Shown here: one piece after another, positions 21,067-33,794 of the stretch
Position numbering within the stretch: the stretch's first letter is position 1
How the letters are laid out: each line of letters starts with the position of its first letter
Source: Takakia lepidozioides
Taxonomy: Eukaryota; Streptophyta; Takakiopsida; Takakiales; Takakiaceae
Assembly: GCA_030704615.1 (NCBI GenBank)
Contig: JAKLZA010000010.1
Coordinates: forward strand, 62,001 to 126,000
Direction of reading: 5' to 3'
DNA length: 64,000 nucleotides
Position numbers and translations under genes: made by a program
Notes under the pieces: model-generated
Seen by the model: only the letters and a program-made list of their open reading frames with translations
Database searches by the model: none
Told to the model about the DNA's origin: nothing

Positions 21067-24000
21067 TTAATCTTGAAAATCATCCGAATCCTCATCCTTT
21101 TCTAGACTGTCCTGCTCCTCCTCCACCCCCTCAGTGCCTCTCTCATCTCCAGCGGACTGCTCGTTGGCCAGGCTTTCGAAAATCCCATCTTCCCCTTGCG
21201 GAACTGTCCATCTCACCTCCGTTGGGTCGTCCTTCCTCCCTGTCTGCGTCGCTCTCATCCGCTGAATCACATATGTACTTTCGTACCCGTCTACCTGTCT
21301 GAGCTGCTGCCAACTCTTTCCTTATCCTTCTGTCTCCTCCCTAGCCCTCTCCAAAATCTGCTCTACTTTACTGGGATTCTCACTTCTTCTAATCGCTGTA
21401 TTTGCGAGTTTAGCTGCATAACTAGGAAGGGAGTAGTCCCTCACCGGGCTCGTCATGAAGTCGGCCCTCGCAAAGAACGGGACATTCTTCCTGGCAGGAA
21501 GTGTAGGCCCTACATGTTTCGACCCGGACCCTGCAATCCTGCACATGACAATCATCAACGAGACTAATGAGAACCACAGTCGGGAAATTCGTTTGACATA
21601 AATGACCCAGAAGGCTTTGCAAACTTACAATGTTTGCACTCACTCGTATTCCGGGTTCTCCTCCGCATCAATGTCCACTGTGTCTTCCTCGGACTCCGAC
21701 GAATCCGAGGAGACTTCCGCTCTGTCGGGAGCCTTCACATTCCGTTGCAGCCCCTCCAGATGGGATCCCCACACGGATGAATCCTCCTCGTAGGCAAAGA
21801 GGTGCCGGTCGGAAAACCGCCCAGCCCACATTGAGGCACCTGTTACAATGCCATCCACACATTACCACATGGCGCTTCAGATGTTGCGAACTACATCCTA
21901 ACGAGAATTTGCAGAACAGCAGAGATCAAGATTCTGCATACCTGTCCCACAGATGAGGTCGAGCACTGTGCCCTCCACGTCTGTGCATGTCTCCATAATT
22001 GTCTGAATGAAGGCAGGGCTCCGAGTCCGTGAGTACCGCAGGGGTTCCGTTGAAGTGAGGCTATGAGGGAGAAGTTCCTTGGGAACGTTGTTGAACAGAA
22101 CGTCGTATCGAGTGGGTCGCAGTTCGGGTCAACCTTTCCTCCCTCCTTCGGAAAGCAAAGGTGGAGTTCTCCTTCACAAAGCAGTATGCATCGAACTGCT
22201 TCGTCTGCATACACAGGGGAAAACGATTAGAAACCGAATGCGGCACCGCATTTGAAAACACCCAAGCAAATGAATGGACGAGTGCCAGTGTCGTAATCAC
22301 CTTCTTCCCTTCCGACCGAAGGCCAGTGTGTTGATGCACGTCCACTTCTTTTTTCAGATCGGGACGGCGCTCTGCGGGTCCACTTCGCAATTCCTGTCTG
22401 AGTGTTTTTTCCTCTGCTCGCCAGGACAACCACACAGCCTCTGTCGTCCAACACCATGCGGGCAAGCCCGAATCCTTTCTTCCAAAAGTCCTCCGAGTAC
22501 CTGTTCCAAGATGGCAAAGCTTGCAGTCCTTCCACAGGCTCTCCGTCCGGAATATCCAAGATGATCATATCGCAAGACCACTCGGTGGCATTTCCGCCCC
22601 TCCTACAATCCTTGTCTGCACACACCCTCTCAAAGAACGAGACCATATTCTGAAATCCTGGGGTGTCGGAAGGCTCTTCGGCAGTCGCCTTCTTCAGTGC
22701 TCTGCCCTTCAGACCCTCCATGGTCTTCATGTATGCCAACTTGGCTGCCCGTCCATCCAAAGCCGCCAAGAAACTCTCATTTACACACTGGACTACTGTT
22801 TCGGGAGCCACTTTCGGCCTCTTCATTTCCACCGGCTCGAAAGGGTGCCCCCCGGGGGGTTGAAGAGTGCCTTCTTTGCCGAGCCAGTTCTCGTGCCTCT
22901 CGTGACAACGGTGGCCACAGGGGAGGCAGCCTGCGTTTGGGGGGGTGGGCTGGTTGCAAAGTCTCCATCGGAGTCCTCTTCCTCACCCTCTTCCTGAACA
23001 GCTGTTTCTGTTCTGCTCTTCGTTTTGGCGGGTGTCACAACAGCTGCTCCTTGCTGGCGAGTCCTCTTCTTCGACCCCTTCTGTTGGGCCTGCACAGCTG
23101 CATCCACCGTCTTTTGTGCCATCTCAGCTGCCTTTCTGGATTCTTCCAGAGCAGCAGATTCCTTTGCCGACTTTGGCCCAGCAGGGACACGTTCCTTTCT
23201 CTTTCTCTCTCTTCTGCCAAGCGTGCAGATCTTTCTCAGACTCGTCAACAATACCGCCAGACATGTCCAGGTACCACGGGCATCCAACGAGATGCGCGGG
23301 ATGCCATTGTTTCTGCATCTCGGGTGTGTAGACACAGCTTGGCCCGCCACGGTCCAAGCCATGAAGAACGGGGGCTCTTGAGCCAGGGCCCCTGTCTGAA
23401 GGAGCACGTATTTCATATACCTGCAAGGCAGTCAGCATGCGTGAGCAAAAGTTGAGACCAACCTACTGGCAGAGTGCCACACCGAAAACATAAAATGCGA
23501 ATGCGGTGCCGCATTTCCGAGACAAACCTCGTAACCAGGCTTCGCATACAAGGGCAGCTGTGCTTCACCTGTAAACAATTCGCATTGCAGCTTTCCCCGC
23601 TCCCTCCTGATGTGTAAACTCCACGCTCCTTCTTGCTGTCTGTAGCTCTCTGGCGAAAAGGTTGTCCTTGTACGCACATCTGAAACGTGTCACGTAGTCT
23701 TCCAATGTCTGTGTTCCATCCCATTTGACGTACAAGCCGAACGAATTTGTGTGCATTACGACTTGCTCCTTCGCATTCGACATACCTGCGATTCCCAAAT
23801 CCATTGTCACGTAGCAGTTCAGGGAATTCATGTCAGAAAAGCAAATCTGGGGAAGTACCTTGAATTACCTGGAACCACCAAGTCATACGGTTGAGCCACA
23901 CATCCACTGCAGGGTCGGAAACTTCGAGTGGAAAAGACCACATTGTCCTTATGCTCTCGGATGCATTCCAGATCGACAGCCCACCGTGTCTGCCATTTCC

Positions 24001-26283
24001 GATCCAATGTCAGGAGCTGGAAGAGAGTGGCTATTGCTAGGAAGGAACTTCAGTGCATTGAAACCTCACCTTCTCTTTCGCCTCCACACATGCCGTTGAG
24101 AGGTGATGCAGTTTCTCCAATTGCATGGTCGGCTGCATGGCCCGAGAATAGTGTTTTGCAATCTCGGGGATGAAGTCCTTTCCAAGTGCCGGATCTGCAA
24201 TTGCCACCAGCTTCACAAGCTTTGACTTGTATTTGGTTCTGGACTTGACACCGGCTTCCTTCAAGTGCTCAGTCAATGACTGCAACGTTTTGACCTGCCC
24301 CTCACTTTCCATGAAGAAGCGTTTGGCATGGGCCAAATCCAGCTTGATGTTTGACTGCCAACAAAAACATGCAGAAGCGTTACATTCGATTCATGTGGAA
24401 ACATTACTGAAAATGGGGAAGGATGAGCAGAGGGAAATTGGAGGACGACTTACTTCGTATATCACCTCCACCATTCCATCCATAGTGAGACGATACCATG
24501 TCCGGTCTGTTTTTGCAACGGCTTTCTGAATGAGCTCGGGCTCCAGCATTTCCGCAAACATCTGCGGATCAGTGAGACCAGTTTTCCTCACCCTGTACAG
24601 CATATGTGCCATGTGGGTATGCACGTACGCATTCTCAGTGACCCTGCAAGGCACACTCTCCAGTTCAGTACACGGAAGCACGGAAGCACAAACACCAGAA
24701 TGGAAACCGAAATGCGGCACCGCATTTCGAACGTGCTAGGGAGGGTATGAGTATCTTACGAGTTGAGGTCCGCCATGGCATTCTTGAGCAGGGAGGAGTC
24801 TGCCGCCTTCACCTTGAGGATGACACACTCCACCATGTAATGCCAGCCAATGTGCTTGGCATGGTTCTGCTTGATGTACTCCCACCAGGCGAGAAGTCGG
24901 TGATTCCCGTCCCACACAAAGAACATTTTACCCGACATATGGCCGAAGTCTGGATCACCCTTCAGCGTCGCCTCGAATTCGTTGTTGCGAGTGTGCCAGT
25001 GGGTATCCCACGTTGACAATTCATCGGCAGTGGGTCCACGGTTTCGCCCGTCCTCATTCTCAATGGAAACGTAAAACGCTGCCGATCCCAGACGGTACCC
25101 TTCTCGAAATGCGAACTTGAGCTTATCCACATCTCCGGGAAGGGCCTGCCTGACGATGGGAAGGGAGACCATGCGACAGAGTGGGATTCGAAGAGTCCGC
25201 TGGAATACCCTGCTGCCCAGAACTCTGCCAATGCTACTGTGTGTCTCCTCCAACATTTTATCCGCTGCACTTTTGAAATCCTCCGGAGACATGTCTGTAG
25301 GTGCCGGTAGTGGCTGAGCAGCTGGAGCATCCTCAACTGGAGCTGCACTCTGGGGCCTGTCTGCGGGCAATTCTGCCATTGCAGAGGCCTCCTCCGGGCC
25401 TGCTTGCTCATCGGTGGTGAGGTCTTGCTGCGAACGTTGAGCGGCAGCACCCTCCTCCTCCGTACCAAATCGATCAACGGTCGATCCCATTGCCTTCGCT
25501 GCAGCAGAGTCGGCCCCAACATCTGCAGGCGGGAAATCCTCCAGGAACTGAGCTTCAGCTCGTGGAAGCGGTTTTGCGGGAGATTGTTCGCGCCGTCGCC
25601 CTGATTGCCTTCTGCTTCCTCATCCTTGCAGGTGAAGGTGTCTGCTGCAATTGAATCTGTCTTCTACCCTGCTGCTTCATTCGCGTTGGGGGGGGTGAAT
25701 CGGCCTGAGCCGGTTCAGAAGCCAGTAGAGGGACGGGCTGCTTCTTCTTCGACTTTGCTGGAGAAGGGCCCGACCCCTGCTGGCGATTCTCCATGACCGA
25801 AGAACGCGAGTCGATCTCTGGGACTTTGAACTTGCCCTTCGAAGACGCGTCTTTGAATCGCAGAGGGCTAGGCCCGGCAGGAATACCCGCGCTCGGGGAT
25901 CGGTGGGTGTACGTGCTGCAGCTAGCTCCTCGGACTCTTCCTGCGGCTCTTCGGATTCCTGCGATCCCTCCAGCACGTCCACCTTTCCTGTTAGGCATGC
26001 AAACATGTTCTGCATTCAAGTCTCCTAGCATTCAGTCTAAGAATTACAGAAGCAAAATGGGGGGTTCGGTGCTCGATCAGCTGCGCGCAGCCCGATCGCA
26101 TGGAGCTCTCACTGGTGGCTGGGTTGCCTGAGTGGCCTGCTGCTCGGAGATGGCAATCTCCTCCTGTAGACGCATCTGCTTCCTCCCCTTCGGCATTGGC
26201 CTACGTCCGAAGTATAATTTTCCGAGCTTGCGACGAGGTCTCCTGTCTGGTGCACGAACTCCCCCCCTCTCAGGTTCGAGCAT
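21067..26283 (-). CDS. MB: ParB/Srx-like domain fused to a beta-class DNA-methyltransferase-like domain (ten exons)
   Basis: Most complete copy of family M. Exons (minus): 26283-26113, about 26030-24760, 24643-24454, 24354-24070, 23989-23869, 23785-23569, 23420-22301, 22204-21942, 21839-21644, 21538-21067, all with GT..AG borders and the same intron positions as MD. Exon 2 has a Pro/Gln-rich linker, then a ParB/Srx-like domain: LRIPLCRMVSL, FREGYRLGSAAFYVSIEN and the signature FVWDGNHRLLAW. Exons 7-9 hold a methyltransferase-like domain in beta order: IILDIPDG in the motif IV place, WNRYSEDFWKKGFGLARMVL, then VLDLICGTG (motif I) with FAYEED after it. The last exon is acidic. Bacterial and phage proteins with ParB-like and N6-A/N4-C methylase domains are the nearest analogue I know. 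DIPDG replaces DPPY, so catalysis is unproven. Small frameshifts occur near 25540, 23340 and 21290. Lies head-to-head with T2. Confidence 0.75.
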
Positions 26284-26619
26284 AAGAAGAACAGAGAGAG
26301 GGAAAAGGGGCAAAGAGTGCAGATGGAAAGGGCGCGAGAGGGGTGACTGAGGAGACACGACAAAAGTAGATGAAACGGCGGTGATGCACCACTTGGGTTC
26401 GAAAGGTTGGACGAAAGTGTCTCCTCGTGGAGTTTTGCGTCATTACGAAATTCGAATCGTTCAGGGTACGCCTGCCGTCCGAAAAACAAACATCATTATC
26501 CAACGGTCAGGCCGCGCCGCCTCATGCCCCTTCAGTCAGATAGAGTGCCGACATGTGCAGCAATTCCGTTGCTCCACGTGTTCACATTTCAAGGCATTTC
26601 CGTCCAGCGTCTGATGAGT

Positions 26620-28260
26620 TGGAGCGAAATGCGAATGCGGCGCCGCATTTCCGTTAAGTACCATCACGAAGCTACACATCCGTACTTGTTGGAAGAAAAT
26701 GCGGCACCGCATTTCCGTTCCACCTTCACATACCTTAGTTGTTGAACGGAAATACGGTGCCGCATTTCCGTCCCACAGCTCCATGTATGAGATTCAAAAG
26801 GGAAATGCGGCGCCGCATTTCCGTTCCCCTGTCACATACGTTGTTGATGAACGGAAATGCCGTGCCACATTTCGTTCGGGAAAGTAGAGAGGTCTCACCT
26901 CTGGACAGAATGCGGTGTCGCATTTCCGGTCTGGAAAGTTTTGAAGGTCTCACATGGATGGAAATGCGGCACACACATTTCCGTAGCACAGCTCCAGGCC
27001 CAATATACAAACGGAAATGCGGCGCCGCATTTCCGTTCGAGAATGTCGGAAGGTGCGACTCGAACGGAAATGCGGTGCCGCATTTCTGTACCCGTTGCGC
27101 ACGATTTTCAGTCAGAATGGAAATGCGGTACCGCATTTCCGTTCTGTAGAGTATTAACGTCTGACGCTGGCGGAAATGCCATTCCCGCATTTTCGTTCCA
27201 CAGCTCCATGCCTCACATACAAAACGGAAATGCGGCGCCGCATTTCCGTTTTGGAATGTCGGATGGTGGGACTCCGACGGAAATGCGGTACCGCATTTCA
27301 ATTCCGATGTTCAGGATATTTCATCAGAACGGAAATGCGGTGCCGCATTTCCTTTTGAAATCTAATACATTCCGTCTGGAATGTTGGGAGGTGCGACTCG
27401 GATGGAAATGCGCTGCCGCATTTCAGTTCCGATGGTTCACGATTTTCAGTCAGAACGGAAATGCGGTACCGCATTTCCGTTCTGGAATGATTGGTAGGTG
27501 CGACTCGGATGGAAATACGGTGCCGCATTTCAGTTCAGATGGTTCACGATTTTCAGTCAGAACGGAAATGCGGTGCCGCATTTCCGTTCTGGATAGTATG
27601 AATGTCTCAACCGGTCGGAATTGCGCTGTATGAAGCTGTCGGAATCTTACTCGGCTCCATGCATCAGATACAAAATGGAAATGCGGCGCCGCATTTCCGT
27701 TCTGGAATGTCGAAAAGTGCGACTCGGACGGAAATGCGGTGCCGCATTTCTGTTCCCGTTGTTCATAATTCTCAATCAGAACGGAAATGCGGTACCGCAT
27801 TTCCGTTCCACCTTCACATACCGTGCTTGTTGAATGAAATGCGGTACCGCATTTCCGTTCTCGAGAGTATGAATGTCTTTTAAGGACGGAAATGTGCTGC
27901 AGCAGCATTTCTATCCCTCAGCTCCATGCATCAGATACAAAATGGAAATGCGGCGCCGCATTTCCGTTCTGAAATGTCGGAAAAGTGCGACTCGGACGGA
28001 AATGCGGTGCCGCATTTCTGTTCCCGTTGTTCATAAATCTCAATCAGAACGGAAATGCGGTACCGCATTTCCGTTCGACCTTCACATACCGTGCTTGCTG
28101 GATGGAAATGCGTTACCGCATTTCCGTTCTGGAGAGTATAAAGGTTTCCCCCGGACGGAAACTCGGTGCCGCATTTCCGTCGCTCTGGTGCATGACCAAG
28201 ATGCAATACGGAAATGCGGCGCCGTATTTCCGTCCACCAGCAATCGAAAGAATCACTCGG
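26620..28260. repeat. Palindrome array P3 between MB and T2
   Basis: Reverse-orientation counterpart of P1: about 30 palindromes GAAATGCGG-NN-CCGCATTTC at 50-60-base spacing. The first exon of MB starts about 340 bases to its left and T2 about 400 bases to its right, so it occupies the shared 5' region of two divergent genes. Compared with P1 many units differ by single bases, and more keep perfect symmetry. Confidence 0.9.
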
Positions 28261-28666
28261 GACGGGAAATCTGGAACCTCAATGGGTTGCATTGTTCCGA
28301 AACAACACAATTGCGGCCAGTCTTGATGAGCACAACTTGGTTGTCTGACCGTGACCGTTTTAACCAGCAGTCCTGGCACTTGTCAGTGCGAACGTTCCTG
28401 TCTGCACCGAGAATACTGCTGGATCCACCCTCAGGAGAAACTGTCAGGAGATGTTATTTCGTCGCCGAATCGGCCATCATTGTCCTACTCACTGGCTATG
28501 GAATCAAACCTCCCACCTTCATGCATGTAGCTTGAAACAATACTTTCCACTTCAATGTGCGACTTCCAATCGTCGATGGACTCCGCAGATCCACTTAGAT
28601 GGTGCCTGTGAGCCTTGGTCTGTCGCTATACTGAACCTCGCACTTGCCAACTTCGTGCGGTCTTCG

Positions 28667-31600
28667 ATGGCTCCGAATTCCTACGCTATAGTTTGCTGTC
28701 CTCCGCAACTTGGGAGAGCCTGGATCCCAAACGAGGGAGGACTTTGCAGAGTGACTGAAACTTACCTTTGTTCCAAATTCAAGCTCAAACCGGGCACAGT
28801 TTATTGGAAGAAGAAATGAAGGATGTTCCTGGACAGGTTGACGAGACCATTGTCGTGCTAGGTAACGACGGAGGTTGCGGAATCGAATGGCACGTTCCCC
28901 CGTCAGACACCATCCTGTACCGAGCTGTGGGAATGCCCATTCCCTTTCCGAATCAGTCGCTGCCCACACCATCCACAAAGGAGTCCGGAAACCGAGAGGC
29001 GGCCACTGCCAACAGAGAGGTATGCAACGATAATCATTCCCGACCTGGACCGTCAAGACCCTCCATAGCTTCTCGTGTGGACGTATTCGACATTTCCGAC
29101 GAGGAAGATGATTGCATTGAGGTACCCATGTCCTCCACACGGTCGTTCAAATCCGGCATGGACGTCTCTGTAGGTGCTACGCATGTGCCCTCGAGCATAA
29201 CTCCAACCCGGTCCATTGTGCAGCTCCTACGACAACATCACCTCGATGGTTCTCGCTCCGAGCTGGCTGCTCTCGACTATGCCAATTCCCAGTCAGAAAG
29301 GTAACTTTTCTGCCTCCCGAAGTCGATGGCAATGTCATCTTCGAGTTTCCACCTGTTTCTTCGTCAAAGAAAGCCTCCGGGATGTTAACAGACATGGATC
29401 GAAAGCATGACGGACACCCCTGGTGTGTGACGAAGACCAGTAGCACGAAAATTGCTGATGGTGTTCGTGTACGATATGTCCTCTGTGCGGGGAAGCTGAG
29501 GTGCCTCAATCCCACCTGCTTCCACTTTCTCTCCAAAGGAGGGCGGAGAAACGAGACGGATTGGACTGGCACAACGCATCATCCATTCATTGTCTCCAGC
29601 CAAGCTCCTGCGGGTTCTTTCAAGTGTGCACATTGCAAAGAACCACCGACGTGCATGTCCATGTGCAGAGCCAAGCAATATTACGTAATCCATTTGCTCC
29701 CGGACTTGACTAGAGCTTGCATACACGTTGGGGTCCACTGCCACCCCTTGGCGAGAGGCAACATGCGTGAGGCTGTGCAGGAAGCACACGACATCATAAA
29801 AGAGGAGGTGAAATTGAGCCCCGGAGCCAGACCAAAGCAGATTCAGCTGAAGGCAGCCCACAAGATTGCTCTTGGCAAAATCATGTCTGAAGATGGTTCC
29901 GACCGAGAGCCCTTGACCGAAGACGAGATGCGTGACCTCTTGGAGTCCGTCTCGCACGTTTGTAGTCCGAATGTGCGGAATCACATCGTATCTTGCAAGC
30001 AGGAGTTCGGCAGGGGGTCGGACATGTACTCAATCCTGGAGGTGAAACGAATGACTGGATATGACTACATCCAAGGTAGCAGGTTTCCAGGGCAAGGCAG
30101 CGAATCCGATCGTTGTTACATTTTCAAAATGTCGACGTGTGGGCCTGGGAGTGGAGTCGACTTGGTCACTCGCATGACAACTGGAAACTTGTCGAATGCT
30201 TGGGTGATGTTTGATCACATCAAGCGAATTACAAACCATCAGTGGGTGACTATGGGTGCGCATGTTTATGACTATCACTCCAAGAGGCTCATGACGATTG
30301 CAATCTGCGAGATGAAAGGGGAGGACACACAGTCCGAGATGCATCTGTGGGAGGGCATAAACGAGCAGATGGCAAGGGCGGGATTGCCAGAGCCCAATTT
30401 CAGGGGATTCATGGCAGACAACGCTCAGGCCAACTGGGCAGCGGTGCGGCGTGTGTACGTGAGGACCCCAATGTTCCAATGGAGGGGAAAGAGAGATCCT
30501 GTGGATTCCATTGGATGCAGAGTCTATCCCACTACACTACCAAATTTGTTGCTAGCTCATTCCAGGCTGAACACCGTGTCCTTTGTACGGCGTGGAAGGA
30601 TGCACCCACATTTGATGACGCGGAGGTTAAGTTTGCTATCATCGAGGCTTGGTGGAACACGTCAGGTGCAGTGGAGACAACCAATCTGGGAGCATTGCAC
30701 AGCTGGTTGGGGGTGGTGCATTTTCGGTATCGACAGTTCGGACAGTACATGCGGGAGGTAGGCTGCTGTCAATTTCGTTCATTTGTCTTTCTGTTACGGA
30801 CATTTCGATTGGTCCCTCACCATTGTTTGTGTCCTTCTAGGAGCGGTGCTTGGATTCCGACACGGACATGCCGAACACGAATATGGCAGAATCGGTCCAC
30901 TCCTCCTGGCGAGCGTCTTCTGCCGCACATCTGGTGGACGTAGTGACGGCCACAACGGAGGACATCGACAGAGCAATCATGCAGCAAGCCACGTACTACA
31001 AGTTCCTGAGCGGCAAACAATGGGGCTTTGGGCCGGACAGGGAGGAATTGTTGGTACGAACAGCTTCGAGGTCCAAGAATCCAGTGAAATGGGCGACAGC
31101 ATTGCGAGAGAAGATCAAAGGGACGCCTCTGCACCGCAGAGGTGAACACCTAGAGGGGACGTCCGGACTCGCCCTGTCAGGCGGAGGATTGAAGAGGAAC
31201 CCGGGTGCGAAGAGGATTCCTGGAGATCCGACAGGAACATTCGGACAGCACCTCGAGGTCCCGTCATGTTGCCGCACAATGTGTCTTCCAGCAGTGGAAG
31301 CCCAAGAAATTCCAGATCGCCGTCGCCTTCAACCGGGGATTTCGTGCAACAAATTCCCACCGCTCCCTTGCCCCACATTCCGCCCGCTGTTATGCAGTAT
31401 GGCCAAGCCATTGTGGAGACGACTGTGTCTGCCTCACAGTGGAGAATTGCTCGCACAAAGCCGTCGTTTCGAGGAAGGTGTTCCGCAATTCGTGTGGATA
31501 CACGGCAACGTTGTTTAGAGATGATAAGGAGGAATCCAGATGGGGCTGTCCCTGCTCCTACTTTTACAGGAAGATTTGTCCATGCAAAGTTTGCGGAGGC

Positions 31601-32269
31601 GACAACCACCCAGTTCTGGTTCTGCAGGCACGACATTATGACTTGCGTGTATGGAAAGCCCAAGTACGGCATACAAACAATGCCAGAGGCTCCCCCGGTG
31701 TGGCCGGTGGAACCAGGCTGCGATCTGAGTCAGGTTGAGGCCGACGCCCTTACCGCCGCAGGATTTCGGATGGTGCAGCGCACTGACGTCCCCAGAGAAC
31801 CATTTCCGCTTCCACAGCCTCCACCACCGACCCCTGTGAGAGCAAGAACAATGGGACACGACAGCTCTAAGCATCCTACACACCGTTGGGGGAAACCGAA
31901 GAGGCGGCGACCTCCCTCAAAAGTGAACGAGACAAGGATGGGGAATGCACTTCGGATGAACTGTACAATCCAGAGCTCGACAGAAGTGCCCCCACCAGGA
32001 TTCGGGCGTGTGTATCAATGGCCACGGCGGACTCAGCTGTTCGCAATGAGGTGTACACCATCACCATTTCAGAATTACCCACCTGCAATTGCACCGACTT
32101 CCAGATCATGGCGAACAAGGGGGCATCATACTGCCCTTGCAAGCATTTGTACTACGTGTACCTAAAGAGACTCCGTTGTAATTCCACAACTCATCACTTC
32201 ATACATGCACCAGGGTTGAGCCCCCAGGAGGTTCACACTCTTCTGAATATGGATCCAGGGGACCAGTGA
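28667..32269 (+). pseudogene. T2: Mutator-like transposase with SWIM zinc finger
   Basis: Reverse-strand twin of T1 and the better-preserved copy. Start ATG at 28667. The longest uninterrupted frame, 29382-30761, carries both Cys/His clusters (KHDGHPWC; CAHCKEPPTC), the first catalytic Asp (WVMFDHIKRI, about 30205) and the second (FMADNAQANW, about 30406). A frameshift near 30465 precedes the segment with AIIEAWWNTSG; an intron (donor at about 30757, acceptor TTCTAG before 30841) leads to the exon with the proposed catalytic Glu (NMAESVHSSW, about 30880). The C-terminus carries the SWIM finger CNC..CPCKH at about 32087 and ends at 32269. Other frame breaks: near 28815, 29290, 31160 and 32020. 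AATAAA at 32956-32961. Confidence 0.8.
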
Positions 32270-32955
32270 GCTTGGCTTGCGGTCCACATACAATGGTACG
32301 CCCATCCTTTTCGGATAGTAGAACTGTACTGCTGCTAGTACCTCAGACTCTGGCCACAGAAAGGTCCGACATATGTCTTGCCTACCAGTAACCTGTTTTG
32401 CTCGAACTAAGATATTACTATATCGTTCACTTGTTTCCACGTGCATGTATTTTTGTATGTTGGAGGGTTCATGTTTTTCTGCTTTCCGAAAACTTGCTTT
32501 CCTCATTCGACCTCCGACAAGGAAATGCGGCGCCGAATTTCCAAGTATCGTCGTAGGTACCCCCAGAGGCGGCCTTCGCCAACACCAAACCGCTCCGAAA
32601 TTTCGCACGTGCGAACCCTAATGCGGCACCCTATTTCCCAGTTCAGTTGCAAACCTTTCCCGCCGAATACCCGAAGAAGACAGAATTGTGAAGTACTGCA
32701 GACTGTATTGGTGCAGACTCCATTGGTTCAATCGCGGCAAAAGGGTCAGCTTCATTCCAATGTTAAGGCATGTAAAACCGCGGAATACTCTATACAGGCC
32801 AGTATGCGACGTCCTTTTGCAGTGGTATACTGGATTTCCCGTTGCACGGTCACTTATTTCCATGAGCGGATCTAAAAAACCATGAGCGGACTTGTTACTG
32901 ACGACATATCTTCGCCGCATTACATGATCTGGAACGTCCAAAAACGGCAAGGTCA

Positions 32956-32961
32956 AATAAA
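32956..32961 (+). terminator. AATAAA polyadenylation signal downstream of T2
   Basis: Hexamer in an A-rich stretch about 690 bases after the T2 stop, conserved in reverse downstream of T1. Confidence 0.45.
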
Positions 32962-33017
32962 AAACTATTATTTTAATACTTGTTTAATCTGCCGCATTTC
33001 CAAATTTGGAGGAGTCC

Positions 33018-33120
33018 GCTCATGAAATCCGCGTATCTTAGACTTCGGCTCACCGCTCATGCGGCTCATGCGGCTCATGGCTCATGGCTCATGGTTTCTG
33101 CTCATGAAATAGTAAACCTC
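33018..33120 (-). repeat. Right terminus of TE2, CATGAGC-rich
   Basis: Read on the minus strand it starts GAGGTTTACTATTTCATGAG, identical to the TE1 terminus. The base after it on the plus strand (33121) is inside a G3 gene: flank ATCTAGAGGGCTATTACC against ATCTGGAGGGCTATTACC in uninterrupted G3b at 19499. Confidence 0.8.
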
Positions 33121-33551
33121 ATCTAGAGGGCTATTACCGCTTTGAGCGAGGTGAGGGCGAGGGTCAATGCGGTCCGTGGGTCCTGAAAATTGTTGACCTC
33201 GATATACCAAGCAGGAAAGGGATGCCGGACAGATCACGCACGGCCTCGCTTTGGCGCTGGAACTGCTGCTAGTGGACCAGGGAGGACAGCACCGGGGAAA
33301 ACTATATACGTGCAGATCACTCCGCTCTTCCAGTGTATGGAGACATTCGGCTGAGTTGCGAAGACGAATCGCACGGGCACATGAGGCCCACAGTGACCTT
33401 GTCAATGTATGATGGTGGTATCATTGATGGACATGACATTGTCGTCGGCTCAAGCAAGGGCAGCAGAACGACCAAATTGCAGTTTACCTCGAGGTGCCGC
33501 AGTAGTGATGAGCTTGTTTTGAGGGGTATCGAAGTTCCGTCGACTTGGTGA
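33121..33551 (+). pseudogene. G3c: 3' fragment of a G3 gene, cut by TE2
   Basis: Nearly identical to 19499-19929 of G3b, beginning at EGYYRFER and ending EVPSTW at 33551, with the same AATAAA downstream (33621). The 5' part has been replaced by the TE2 terminus at 33120. The missing half is not found left of 17769. Confidence 0.85.
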
Positions 33552-33794
33552 AGCCCATGTAGAAGGAGGAAGGGCTTAGTTTTGTCTGCAGTTGGTAAAT
33601 GTGAGACATCGTGTCCGATCAATAAACCCATCGTACCTCACTTCTGTATGATTGTGTTTCATTCTGTTGAATAACTGTCGGAATTGGCCCACTGTTTACA
33701 ATTTGATGTCTCATTTCTACAATTTGTGTGTCCGGATGAATATACCAGAGTAACCGGTATGAGAGTCATGTGTCAAGAATATACCAGAGTAACG

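Larger units (their letters stand above)
17769..33120. mobile_element. TE2: putative full-length giant Mutator-like element (about 15.4 kb)
   Basis: The right end at 33120 is firm: the terminal sequence meets an interrupted G3 copy there. The left end at 17769 is the nearest inverted terminus and is tentative. Contents: G3a (minus), G3b (plus), palindrome array P2, M gene MB (minus), array P3, transposase T2 (plus), terminus. The 26101-33120 part is the reverse of TE1. A target duplication is not seen: the right flank begins ATCTAGAGG and the left flank ends AAAGACAT. Either 17769 belongs to another element or a rearrangement removed the true left end. Confidence 0.5.
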
